A stretch of 34,145 nucleotides of DNA from Oscillospiraceae bacterium. GTDB taxonomy: Bacteria; Bacillota; Clostridia; Oscillospirales; CAG-272. The position numbers were made by a program, and so were the translations under genes. Where the stretch lies: assembly GCA_015065175.1 (NCBI GenBank), contig SVQV01000012.1:1-34145 (forward strand), read 5' to 3'. A model generated the notes under the pieces. It searched no databases. It saw only the letters and a list, made by a program, of their open reading frames with translations, and was not told the DNA's origin. Positions within the stretch are counted from its first letter, which is position 1. Each line of letters starts with the position of its first letter. This document shows positions 17,915 through 25,259 of this stretch, in pieces.

Positions 17915-19039
17915 ATGCAGGATTTGCATTATATAGCAAAGCAATTCGTCATCCAGGGCGACATAAAAGAAATCACAAGAATAAAAAAAGGTTATATAAA
18001 CGCGACATACAAGCTTGAAACGCTTTCCTCGCACGGTCACATTCATCAATATATTCTTCAAAGAATAAATACTAATGTTTTTCCCGACGTTGATGCGCTG
18101 ATGAACAATTTTCAGATCACAACGAAGCAATTGTTTGAAAATCTGCAATTGCCGGGGCATCATCTGAGAGGAACGGCTCAAACGCTTCGCCCGACTTTAG
18201 ACGGAAAGCTTTATTTTAAGGATGAATCGGGCTGCTGGCGTCTGATGACCTATTTTGATCATGTATATTCCTTGGATATCCCCGACACACCCGAGGTGTT
18301 TTATTACACGGGCGTTTCCTTCGGAAGATTTATAAAGGCAATGGCGCCTGTCGCAATCGAGGACATCAAGGTGGTAATACCGAATTTCCACAACACAGCA
18401 AGCAGATACCGTGATTTAGAGGCATCCATCTTACGCAACGCAAGCGGCAGAGTATCCGAGGTTGCGGATGAAATTGCCTTCATTCGCGCCCGCGCAGATG
18501 GCTTCGGAAGAATAAGCGAGGCGTTGGATAGCGGAAAAATACCTACCCGTATCTGCCATAATGACTGCAATCTGAACAATATTCTTTTTGATAACGAAAC
18601 ACATTTGCCCGTCACCATTATCGATCTGGATACCGTTATGCCCTCCTCTCCCCTGTATGACTTCGGCGACAGTATGAGAATAGGCACGAACAACGCAAAG
18701 GACGACGAGAAAGATCTCAGCAAGGTTTTCTGTAATCTTGAGCTTTATGAAATGTATGCCAAGGGCTATTTAGAGGCTTGCGGAGATATGCTTACCAAAG
18801 AGGAGCTTGAGCTTTTGCCGTACGCATCCCTCATAATTACCTCCGAGGACGGAATACGTTTCCTTATGGATCACATTGACGGCGATACCTATTATCAGAT
18901 AGACTACGAGGGACAGAACCTCGACAGATCCCGCACCCAGCTTAAGCTTCTTTCGGATATGGAGCAAAAGCTTCCCGAGATAAAAAGGATACTGCAAAAG
19001 ATATATGACAGTCAAGGACTTGACGTTAAGCTCGTATAA
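17915..19039 (+). CDS. nahK: N-acetylhexosamine 1-kinase (NahK type, APH fold)
   Basis: A 374-residue kinase of the aminoglycoside-phosphotransferase fold. NahK phosphorylates the anomeric carbon of GlcNAc or GalNAc with ATP. Seen: GYINATYKLE and YILQRINTNVFPDVDALMNN (nucleotide-loop side), the catalytic loop CHNDCNLNNILF with D217, the metal site IIDLDTVMPSSPLYDFGDSM (D237, D239), and the following DDEKDLSKV, which match Bifidobacterium NahK closely. The ribosome site AAAAGGGG is further than usual (~13 bases) from this ATG, but no better in-frame start exists. The nucleotidyltransferase gene starts 32 bases downstream, so the product hexosamine 1-phosphate is probably turned directly into a nucleotide sugar. 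Confidence 0.88.
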   Translation: MQDLHYIAKQFVIQGDIKEITRIKKGYINATYKLETLSSHGHIHQYILQRINTNVFPDVDALMNNFQITTKQLFENLQLPGHHLRGTAQTLRPTLDGKLYFKDESGCWRLMTYFDHVYSLDIPDTPEVFYYTGVSFGRFIKAMAPVAIEDIKVVIPNFHNTASRYRDLEASILRNASGRVSEVADEIAFIRARADGFGRISEALDSGKIPTRICHNDCNLNNILFDNETHLPVTIIDLDTVMPSSPLYDFGDSMRIGTNNAKDDEKDLSKVFCNLELYEMYAKGYLEACGDMLTKEELELLPYASLIITSEDGIRFLMDHIDGDTYYQIDYEGQNLDRSRTQLKLLSDMEQKLPEIKRILQKIYDSQGLDVKLV

Positions 19040-19071
19040 CACGAAAAAAAACAAAAAATCGGAGTTAAAAA

Positions 19072-19836
19072 ATGAAACCTATTCGCGCAATAGTACCCGC
19101 GGCAGGAAAAGGAAAACGTCTGCAAAAGATAAGCGGAGATATTCCCAAGGCAATGTTCAAAATAGGGAACCGACCTATGATAGATTTCGTTATGGATAAT
19201 ATTTCCTTTATTGACGAAGAAAATATTTACATAGTTGTAGGCTGCGGAAAAGAAGCCATTATAGAGCATTTCGGCGACCGCTATCACTACGTAGAGCAGA
19301 AGGAGCAGCTTGGCACGGGACATGCTGTAAGAGAATGTGCCGACGCGTTTGCGGATTTTGACGGAAACGTTCTTATTACCTTTGGAGATATGCCCCTTTT
19401 CCGTTACGAAGAAATGAAGGAAATGTGCCGACTTCACGACGAGCATGGCGCAGACTGCACACTTATGACCGCCGAAAACGAGTCGCTGAAGCTTTGGGCG
19501 CGCGTAGTTCGTGACGGCAACGGAAATTTTCAAGGAATAGTGGAAGGAAAGGACTGTACTCCGGAGCAGGCAACCATAAAGGAGCTGTTTTCGGGCGTTA
19601 TGGTCTTTAACAGCAAGTCTCTTTTTGAAATTCTGCCCCGACTTGGCTGCGCCAATGTTCAAAAGGAATATTATGTAACAGAGGTTCCCGAGCTTATGGT
19701 CAAATGCGGAATGAAGGTGGAAACCTATTTCACAAAGGACGGCGACGACCTGCGCGGCATAAACACCCCCGAGGATCTCGAAATTTGCGAAAGCATTCTT
19801 GAAAAGCGCCTGGCGTTACAGGGCGCGAAGGCATAA
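19072..19836 (+). CDS. Sugar-1-phosphate nucleotidyltransferase (GlmU N-terminal-like)
   Basis: A 254-residue NTP_transferase-fold protein equal to the uridyltransferase half of GlmU, without the left-handed beta-helix acetyltransferase half. Seen: the N-terminal AIVPAAGKGKRLQKISGDIPKAMFKIGNRPM (split here as AAGKGKRL and PKAMFKIGNRPM), the uridine/base pocket EQLGTGHAV, the metal-binding GDMPL, and NVQKEYYVTEVPELM. The substrate is probably GlcNAc-1-P or GalNAc-1-P because the gene sits directly after nahK; UTP is the likely donor (family knowledge plus context). A terminator follows. Confidence 0.88.
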   Translation: MKPIRAIVPAAGKGKRLQKISGDIPKAMFKIGNRPMIDFVMDNISFIDEENIYIVVGCGKEAIIEHFGDRYHYVEQKEQLGTGHAVRECADAFADFDGNVLITFGDMPLFRYEEMKEMCRLHDEHGADCTLMTAENESLKLWARVVRDGNGNFQGIVEGKDCTPEQATIKELFSGVMVFNSKSLFEILPRLGCANVQKEYYVTEVPELMVKCGMKVETYFTKDGDDLRGINTPEDLEICESILEKRLALQGAKA

Positions 19837-19880
19837 TTGCGGCAATTCAATAAAATCTTTTACGGACAAGAGTAAAAAAC

Positions 19881-19930
19881 AGGCTCGCATTGAGGGGAAC
19901 CGAAAACCTCAAGCGAGCCTTATTTTTATT
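19881..19930. terminator. Rho-independent terminator between convergent genes
   Basis: AGGCTCGC plus TTGAGG (19881-19895) pairs with CCTCAA plus GCGAGCCT (19907-19920), followed by TATTTTTATT. It serves the nucleotidyltransferase on the plus strand; the convergent SLOG gene ends at 19926, inside the T-tract. Confidence 0.88.
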
Positions 19931-20297
19931 CTTCACCTTGCCATGTGGGGAAAATGCCAAACTTTTTTACGCTTCTCAAAAGCGTTATCTTCTTTCCAAG
20001 CCGCTGAAATTGCTTCACCGTATACATTGTACCTCGCGACTCTCCATCCCAGAAGGCTATCACCTCATCCGCATAATCAGCTATCTGGTCGTTACGCTTT
20101 AAGGGCGCTACCCTTCCGTACTTTTCATATTCGGGCAGGAAAACGGTAACCTTCAGCCCCTTTTTTCTTGCATATTCCTCGGCGCAACTATCTATTCCGC
20201 GGGCACCTCCCGACACTATCTCGTCACACTCCTTCGGCAGATACTTTCCGAAGTCGGTAACCGTCAAACCTCTTGAGCCTACAATTGCAACCTTCAT
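19926..20297 (-). CDS. SLOG-family protein (DUF2493/YspA-like)
   Basis: A 123-residue Rossmannoid protein. Seen: KVAIVGSRGLT at the N-terminus, EIVSGGARGIDSCAEEYAR and DEVIAFWDGESRGTMYTV, the three motifs of the SLOG superfamily (related to DprA, LOG and TIR-like nucleotide sensors) that form a nucleotide- or nucleotide-sugar-binding pocket. No precise function is known for this subgroup; it is small and free-standing, not attached to an effector. AGGAAGTGA precedes the start. It follows the small membrane-protein gene on the same strand (28-base gap), so the two form an operon. Confidence 0.88.
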   Translation of the reverse strand: MKVAIVGSRGLTVTDFGKYLPKECDEIVSGGARGIDSCAEEYARKKGLKVTVFLPEYEKYGRVAPLKRNDQIADYADEVIAFWDGESRGTMYTVKQFQRLGKKITLLRSVKKFGIFPTWQGEE

Positions 20298-20325
20298 TTT
20301 ATGTCACTTCCTATTAAATTCAGTC

Positions 20326-20619
20326 TTATTTTCTCGCCTTATTGAGCAAGGCAAGGATACAAAGCAGCATAACGCCGAGCGGAACACCGCAGGCAAGCGG
20401 AAGAACCTCTGTTTCGATACCGCCCGCAATTCCGAGAGCGAAAAGGAGAACGGTAACAAAACCCGAAACAGATGCCGCAAAGCGAAAAGCGTAATGCGAG
20501 ATGACGCCGCAAAGGAACGCAACGATTTCCGCAAAATAATCACGGTAGGGCGCTTCGGTGTTCGCTCTTACACTTCTCTGTCCGTTCATTTTGTTTATAT
20601 ATCTGTCACTTCTGTCCAT
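20326..20619 (-). CDS. Small membrane protein (97 aa)
   Basis: Start set at 20619 because AAAAGGAGG precedes that ATG by 6 bases; the 21 further in-frame codons lack one. The first ~30 residues are hydrophilic and charged (MDRSDRYINKMNGQRSVRAN); then come two or three hydrophobic helices separated by a short polar turn (ALGIAGGIETEVLPLACG). No known family is recognised. It shares an operon with the SLOG protein and its promoter is divergent from the XRE/S24 repressor gene, a layout common for a repressor and its target. Confidence 0.7.
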   Translation of the reverse strand: MDRSDRYINKMNGQRSVRANTEAPYRDYFAEIVAFLCGVISHYAFRFAASVSGFVTVLLFALGIAGGIETEVLPLACGVPLGVMLLCILALLNKARK

Positions 20620-20672
20620 ATTTGCCTCCTTTTTCCTGTTCTCAGGAAGAATGTTTTTCCATTTCTGGATAA

Positions 20673-20701
20673 ATGATAGCACCTTTTTTCCATTTTGTCA
20701 A
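20673..20701 (-). promoter_or_regulatory. SigA-type promoter of the small membrane protein/SLOG unit
   Basis: Minus-strand TTGACA (20696-20701), 17-base spacer, TATCAT (20673-20678). The words TGGATAAA (20666-20673) and TTTATCCA (about 20748-20755) flank the divergent region as an inverted pair and could be repressor contacts. Confidence 0.78.
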
Positions 20702-20763
20702 TAGGTTTTTTGAAAAAATTTATCATTTTTTATAATTTTTCTGATTTTTTTATCCAAAAAGGG

Positions 20764-20792
20764 TTTACAAACGCATTTTTTTGTGTTACAAT
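20764..20792 (+). promoter_or_regulatory. SigA-type promoter of the XRE/S24 regulator
   Basis: TTTACA (20764-20769), 17-base spacer, TACAAT (20787-20792), 40 bases before the start codon. Confidence 0.8.
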
Positions 20793-20832
20793 ATAAGCAT
20801 AAAAGTATATTTTATATAAAAAGGAGAAAAAA

Positions 20833-21594
20833 ATGAATTTTTCCGAACAGGTAAAAAAGGTCAAAAATGAAAAAGGAATAACCAACGAGCGCTTGAGCAG
20901 TCAGTCGGGAATACCTTTCAGTACCATAAATAAAATTCTGTCGAACGATGCGGCTAATCCTAAATTGGATGTTGTTATAGCCATAGCCACCGCGCTCGAC
21001 TGCCCTATAAGCTATCTTATCGACGGTGAGGGCGAGTTTGTAAATCAGTCGCTCTCCGAGGAGGAGAAGAGCTTTATAAAGAGCTACCGTCAGCTTGACA
21101 CTCACGGCAAGGAGCTTGTCTCTTTAGTTCTTCAGAAGGAAACCGAGCGCATTGAAGGCAGAGCGGAAAAGGCTGCGCCTGCCGTCTCAAAAATTCTCCA
21201 CCTCTCCGACTCGGAAGCTTCCTCCTCTATGCGAAAGATTCCGCTTTTCGATCTTCCCGTTTCCGCGGGTCTCGGCGTATTTCTTGACAGCGACAGCGCA
21301 GAGACTCTCGAGATAAAGCTCACAAAAACCTCAGGTCAGGCTGATTTTGCCCTCAGAATAAGCGGCGACAGTATGGAACCCACCTTCTCGAACGGAGAGA
21401 TAATCCTCGTCAAAAAGCAGGAGAGCGTTGAACGTGGCGAGCTTGGCGTCTTTATAGGAGACGGCGAAGGCTACTTCAAGCGCTTCATGGGCGACTGCCT
21501 GCGCTCCCTCAATCCGAGCTATGACGATATCCCTCTTTCCAATTTCAAGTCCCTTTCCTGCTGCGGAAAGGTCATAGGTCAGCTCCCGAGATAA
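20833..21594 (+). CDS. XRE-family repressor with S24 (LexA/CI-like) peptidase domain
   Basis: A 253-residue protein. Residues ~5-60 are a Cro/CI helix-turn-helix (ERLSSQSGIPFSTINKIL); residues ~135-250 are an S24 serine-peptidase domain. The catalytic pair is S180 in RISGDSMEPTF and K216 in GEGYFKRF, and the likely self-cleavage bond is A145-G146 in LPVSAGLG. Such proteins are inactivated by self-cleavage on contact with RecA filaments or another signal. AAGGAG lies upstream of the ATG. It is divergent from the small membrane protein/SLOG pair. No phage genes surround it, so it is more likely a chromosomal stress regulator than a prophage repressor (inference). Confidence 0.92.
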   Translation: MNFSEQVKKVKNEKGITNERLSSQSGIPFSTINKILSNDAANPKLDVVIAIATALDCPISYLIDGEGEFVNQSLSEEEKSFIKSYRQLDTHGKELVSLVLQKETERIEGRAEKAAPAVSKILHLSDSEASSSMRKIPLFDLPVSAGLGVFLDSDSAETLEIKLTKTSGQADFALRISGDSMEPTFSNGEIILVKKQESVERGELGVFIGDGEGYFKRFMGDCLRSLNPSYDDIPLSNFKSLSCCGKVIGQLPR

Positions 21595-21599
21595 ATTGA

Positions 21600-21705
21600 A
21601 AAATGAATAATGAAGAATGAAAAATGAATAATTAATAATTATGGTTGAAATCCGCAGGCGGATTTCTTCTATAACTTTCAATTTTCCATTTTCAATTTTC
21701 AATTA
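21600..21705. repeat. AT-rich interspersed palindromic element, copy 1
   Basis: Runs of ATGAATAATGAAGAATG-like words are followed by the perfect palindrome AAATCCGC-AG-GCGGATTT (21648-21665) and then TTCAATTTTC words. A truncated copy in the opposite orientation lies at 33976-34020. Confidence 0.75.
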
Positions 21706-21743
21706 TAAAATCGCCTGCGTGACTTTTTGAAAGGAGTCTTACC

Positions 21744-22355
21744 GTGTTCGCAAAAAAATGTATCTTTTCTGTTCTGGGAAGCGCAATTCTTGCCTTCGGA
21801 CTTTGTCATATACACGCTTATTCGGGCGTTACCGAGGGCGGAGTGCTTGGCTTGACCCTGCTCTTTAAGAATTGGTGGGCGCTCTCTCCCGCCGTCACCG
21901 GTTTTATTCTGAACGCCGCCTGTTATCTTTTCGGCATTAAAACTCTCGGACGGGATTTTCTTATCTTTTCTGTCATTTCGGGAGGCGGATTTTCTGTCTT
22001 TTACGCTCTCTTTGAACGCTTAGAGCCTGTATTCCCTTTTCTTCTGGAAAACTCCCTGTTTACCGTCTTTGTCAGCGCTATCCTCGGCGCCGTCTTTGTC
22101 GGCGTAGGTGTCGGACTCTGCATAAGAGCGGGCGGCGCGCCCACAGGAGACGATGCTCTCGCAATGAGCCTGTCAAAGCTGGCGAAGCTTGACATCAGAA
22201 TAATATATCTTGTATCCGACCTTTTAGTCCTGTCTCTTTCTCTTTCCTATATCCCCATAAAAAGAATTGCCTTCTCGCTTCTGACGGTCATTCTCTCGGG
22301 ACAGATAATAGGTCTTATACAAAAAATCCCCTGCCACACCGAAAAAAACACTTGA
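21744..22355 (+). CDS. YitT-family membrane protein (lacking DUF2179)
   Basis: A 203-residue integral membrane protein starting with GTG, preceded by AAAGGAG at about 21730. Five to six hydrophobic segments; SGVTEGGVLGLTLLF near residue 30 and RAGGAPTGDDALAMSLSK near residue 130 are the glycine-rich motifs of the YitT (DUF161) family. The C-terminal soluble DUF2179 domain found in many YitT proteins is absent. Substrate unknown. A strong terminator begins 8 bases after the stop. Confidence 0.82.
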   Translation: MFAKKCIFSVLGSAILAFGLCHIHAYSGVTEGGVLGLTLLFKNWWALSPAVTGFILNAACYLFGIKTLGRDFLIFSVISGGGFSVFYALFERLEPVFPFLLENSLFTVFVSAILGAVFVGVGVGLCIRAGGAPTGDDALAMSLSKLAKLDIRIIYLVSDLLVLSLSLSYIPIKRIAFSLLTVILSGQIIGLIQKIPCHTEKNT

Positions 22356-22362
22356 ATCAACA

Positions 22363-22421
22363 AACCTCTCAGCTATGCGCTGTGTCCTTAATGGCGCTGC
22401 GCATAGCCGAGAGGTTTTTTC
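22363..22421 (+). terminator. Rho-independent terminator after the YitT-family gene
   Basis: A long stem pairs about 22363-22380 (AACCTCTCAGCTATGCGC) with 22399-22416 (GCGCATAGCCGAGAGGTT), one base bulged, then TTTTTT. It confirms that the downstream glycosyltransferase does not start at the overlapping TTG at 22352. Confidence 0.92.
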
Positions 22422-22480
22422 TTGTCATAATTCTCTCTTTTTTCATAATACTAAATATACTAAATATAAAAGAGAAAGCA

Positions 22481-23623
22481 ATGATAAAAATAACGCACGT
22501 ACTCACAGACAGCAATATAGGCGGAGCGGGAATACTGCTCTGCAATCTTTTTTCGGAGCTGAACAGGCAGGATTTCGATTTCAGGGTAATACTTCCGAAG
22601 GGGGCGGCGCTGTCACCACTTATCTCTGCGCTCGATATCCCCGTCCTTGAAGCCGAAATTTGCCCCGACCGTTCCTTTTGCTTTAAGGATTTTTTTGTTT
22701 TCAGACGTTTGCTTGCGGAAAATATGCCTGATATTCTTCACACGCACGGCTCTTTTGCCGCGCGTCTTGCGGGGCGCACGCTCTCTGTTCCGCACTGTAT
22801 ACTGACCCGTCATTGTGACACGCCCGTAAAAATGCCTACTTTTATTTACAATTCAATCTCAGACCTTACCGTATGCACGTCTATGCCGTTATATGAGCAT
22901 ATGCTCACTTACGGAGTGCCAAAAGAAAAGCTTCGTTTTATAATAAACGGAGCGAAGCCCTGCGCGCGTATAAGCGAGTCGAGAAAAAAGGAGCTTTGCG
23001 CTCTTTTTGATATTCCCAAGAGCGCAAGGGTGATAGGCATTGTCGGGAGACTTGAAAAAATAAAGGGGCAGGAGCTTTTCTTGCGTGCGGCGCAAAATGT
23101 CTTACGCGCCAAGCGTAACTGCGTTTTTCTGCTTGTCGGCGACGGTAGTATGCGGCAAGAGCTTGAAGCGCTCTCATATCGCTTGGGCATTTCGGAGAAT
23201 GTACGCTTTTGCGGTCACAGACAGGATGCAGGCGAGATAATGAACCTTTTTGACATTGCGGTCAACTCCTCCTTCGGCTCGGAGACCTCGTCTCTCGCTA
23301 TCTCGGAATCGCTCAGCCTTGCCATTCCCGTTGTCGCCTCTGACATCGACGGAAACGGCGCTCTGCTCGGAACGACCCCCGCTTCCTTACCTGTTCTCAC
23401 TTCGCTTTTTCCTACCGTCTCAAGCCCTGCTCTCTTTTTTAAGCGCGGCGACAGCGTTTCTCTCGCAAATGCTCTCCTTTATCTTCTTGAACACGACACT
23501 CTGCGAAAAATAATAGGCAAAAACGGCAATGAGCATTACAAGAAAAATCTCACCCCTTCCTCAATGGCGAAGGAATACGAGAAGCTATACAGGGAAATAG
23601 TTGAAGGGCGGTCTTTTTCTTGA
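22481..23623 (+). CDS. GT4-family glycosyltransferase
   Basis: A 380-residue GT-B fold enzyme that transfers a sugar from a nucleotide sugar, probably to a cell-surface glycan. The start at 22481 (MIKITHVLTDSNIGGAG) follows AAAAGAGAAAGCA; the frame is open further upstream, but that stretch lies over a terminator and lacks a ribosome site. Seen: N-terminal GGAGILLCNLFSEL, the central donor-side motif VIGIVGRLEKIKGQELFLRA, and NSSFGSETSSLAISESLSLA, the E-x7-E motif of GT4. Cytoplasmic or peripheral. The acceptor and donor are not evident. No promoter stands out. Confidence 0.9.
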   Translation: MIKITHVLTDSNIGGAGILLCNLFSELNRQDFDFRVILPKGAALSPLISALDIPVLEAEICPDRSFCFKDFFVFRRLLAENMPDILHTHGSFAARLAGRTLSVPHCILTRHCDTPVKMPTFIYNSISDLTVCTSMPLYEHMLTYGVPKEKLRFIINGAKPCARISESRKKELCALFDIPKSARVIGIVGRLEKIKGQELFLRAAQNVLRAKRNCVFLLVGDGSMRQELEALSYRLGISENVRFCGHRQDAGEIMNLFDIAVNSSFGSETSSLAISESLSLAIPVVASDIDGNGALLGTTPASLPVLTSLFPTVSSPALFFKRGDSVSLANALLYLLEHDTLRKIIGKNGNEHYKKNLTPSSMAKEYEKLYREIVEGRSFS

Positions 23624-23651
23624 GGGACTTTTTTGCAAAAAAGTCCCTCAA
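23620..23651. terminator. Perfect palindrome overlapping the glycosyltransferase stop
   Basis: Fifteen-base arms around a 2-base GC centre (TTGAGGGACTTTTTT / AAAAAAGTCCCTCAA). The TGA stop at 23621-23623 lies inside the left arm. It can act as a terminator in either direction. Confidence 0.75.
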
Positions 23652-23925
23652 ACTCTTCAAAAAACCTTAAAGAAATATTTTTTATTTAAACGTCGGGCAT
23701 TCTGCCGAGACCCTTCGCTTACGTACTGGATGAGCTACAACTCTATAACAATTGCTCAATCGCTTCCTCAAGAATCAATTCATAAAAAAATCTTTGTTAC
23801 TTCAAGCTGTGACGAAGTCACATCATAACTATGCGCAGCATATCATCACTCGCGCCTTGCCCGTAGGGCAATCATAACTGAATTTTGTTGCGCTTTTTTC
23901 AACAAATTTCCAATAGCTGTTGCAT
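23652..23925. other. Gene-free stretch between glycosyltransferase and rimM
   Basis: Between the palindrome and the rimM promoter no credible gene is seen. Bases 23652-23790 hold no structure I can name (short frames only, no ribosome site); 23791-23910 hold an inverted copy of the modular hairpin repeat. Confidence 0.6.
23791..23910. repeat. Modular hairpin repeat, locus B (inverted copy)
   Basis: Read on the minus strand this repeats locus A in the same order: a TTGTTG/CAACAA stem, TTGCCC-TAC-GGGCAA, TATGC-TGC-GCATA and TGTGAC-TTC-GTCACA, with the same GTTATGA linkers and the same GAAGTAACAAAG end word. Confidence 0.85.
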
Positions 23926-23948
23926 TTATTATCATTTTATGGTACAAT
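23920..23948 (+). promoter_or_regulatory. SigA-type promoter of rimM-trmD
   Basis: TTGCAT (23920-23925), 17-base spacer, TACAAT (23943-23948), 41 bases before the rimM start. Confidence 0.78.
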
Positions 23949-23989
23949 ATCTCTGTATATAATTTCCATTTACAGAGGATTATAATAAA

Positions 23990-24505
23990 ATGAAGCAAAA
24001 ATATCTTGAATGTGGAAAAATAATAAATATTCACGGCATTCGCGGCGCGCTTAAAATCGAGCCGTGGTGCGACTCTCCCGAGGTTGCCGCCTCGCTTTCT
24101 ACTATCTATTTTCCCGAAAACGACGGAAGCTACACCAAAGCACAGGTAAAAAAGGCATCGGCGGCAGGCAGATTTGTGCTTATGACGCTCGACGGTGTTG
24201 AGACTCCCGAGCAGGCGCGCGAATACAAGGGACGTGTTTTCTATGCCGACAGAAACGACATTCCGCTTGAGGAGGGCGATTTCTTCCTTGCGGATATTAT
24301 CGGTCTGCCCGTATACGATGCAGACACGGGCAAGCTTTACGGAAACATAAAGGATGCAGACTTTTCAAGACACACCCCGCTTTACACTGTAGAAACAGAA
24401 AAGGGCGACGTGCTATACCCCGCTATTCCCGAATTTGTTAAGGAGATCGACATTGAGACAGGTATAAAGATCTGTCCTATATCGGGTTTTTTCGATGAAG
24501 TTTGA
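23990..24505 (+). CDS. rimM: Ribosome maturation factor RimM
   Basis: A 171-residue protein that helps mature the 30S subunit head by binding S19. Seen: the N-terminal beta-barrel with CGKIINIHGIRGALKIEPW, and the C-terminal PRC-barrel domain FFLADIIGLPVYDADTGKLYG, DVLYPAIPEFVKEIDIETG. Length is normal. It overlaps trmD by 11 bases, the usual coupling of this pair. In most Firmicutes rpsP (S16) and a KH protein precede it; here they are absent and the gene has its own promoter. Confidence 0.96.
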   Translation: MKQKYLECGKIINIHGIRGALKIEPWCDSPEVAASLSTIYFPENDGSYTKAQVKKASAAGRFVLMTLDGVETPEQAREYKGRVFYADRNDIPLEEGDFFLADIIGLPVYDADTGKLYGNIKDADFSRHTPLYTVETEKGDVLYPAIPEFVKEIDIETGIKICPISGFFDEV

Positions 24506-25259
24506 TATAATGACTCTGTTTCCCGAGATGGTGACCGCTATTCTCTCGGAAAGCATAATAGGCAGAGCCGCCAAGGCGGGATATCTTCAATTTGAATGTC
24601 ACAACATCCGTGATTTTTCCGAGAACAAGCACCGCACGGTAGACGATACTCCATCGGGCGGCGGCATGGGAATGGTTATGGCGGCGCCCCCCATTTACAA
24701 TTGCTTTGCCTCAATCATAAATAATAAGGAAGTAAAAGACGAAAAGCGCCGTGTTATCTACATGTCGCCCAAGGGACAGCTTCTTACTCAGAAGAAAGCC
24801 GAGGAGCTTAAAGCATACGACAATATAATCATCCTTTGCGGACATTACGAAGGCGTTGACCAGAGAGTGCTTGACGAAATTGTCGACGAGGAGATATCTG
24901 TCGGAGACTACGTTCTTACAGGTGGAGAGCTTCCCGCCTGCATTCTTGTAGACTGTGTTTCAAGGCTTCTTGACGGAGTGCTTGCCGCCCCCGAGTGTTA
25001 CGAGGACGAGAGCATAGCGAGCGGACTTCTGGAATATCCGCAGTATACCCGCCCTGCCGTCTTTCACGGTGTCGAGATCCCGCCTGTTCTTATGTCGGGA
25101 CATCACAAGAAAATTGACGAATGGAGGCTGGAGCAGTCCTTGCTTATCACAAAGGAACGCCGCCCCGACCTCTATCTTGAATATATGCGCTTACATCCGC
25201 CAAAGCCCGAAAAGAAAAAGCGCGTAAAAAAGCCGAAAGGAGAAGCTCCCAATGAGTGA
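24495..25259 (+). CDS. trmD: tRNA (guanine37-N1)-methyltransferase TrmD
   Basis: A 254-residue SPOUT-class enzyme that methylates G37 of tRNAs with SAM, preventing frameshifting. Seen: MKFDIMTLFPEMV start, DDTPSGGGMGMVM, YMSPKGQLL, LCGHYEGVDQRVLDE (the trefoil-knot SAM site), DYVLTGGELPACIL and PPVLMSGHHKKIDEWR. The C-terminus carries an extra lysine-rich tail. Its last 8 bases overlap the next gene, an O-antigen-ligase-like polymerase, instead of the usual rplS. Confidence 0.97.
   Translation: MKFDIMTLFPEMVTAILSESIIGRAAKAGYLQFECHNIRDFSENKHRTVDDTPSGGGMGMVMAAPPIYNCFASIINNKEVKDEKRRVIYMSPKGQLLTQKKAEELKAYDNIIILCGHYEGVDQRVLDEIVDEEISVGDYVLTGGELPACILVDCVSRLLDGVLAAPECYEDESIASGLLEYPQYTRPAVFHGVEIPPVLMSGHHKKIDEWRLEQSLLITKERRPDLYLEYMRLHPPKPEKKKRVKKPKGEAPNE

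Noticed and set aside
20833-21594. Prophage repressor
   Set aside because: S24/XRE repressors are common in prophages, but no integrase, structural or lysis gene lies nearby.
22352-22480. TTG-started N-terminal extension of the glycosyltransferase
   Set aside because: It runs across a strong terminator and lacks a ribosome site; the domain begins at 22481.
23601-23828. 75-residue frame after the glycosyltransferase
   Set aside because: It reads through the palindrome and into the hairpin repeat, with no ribosome site; not considered a gene.
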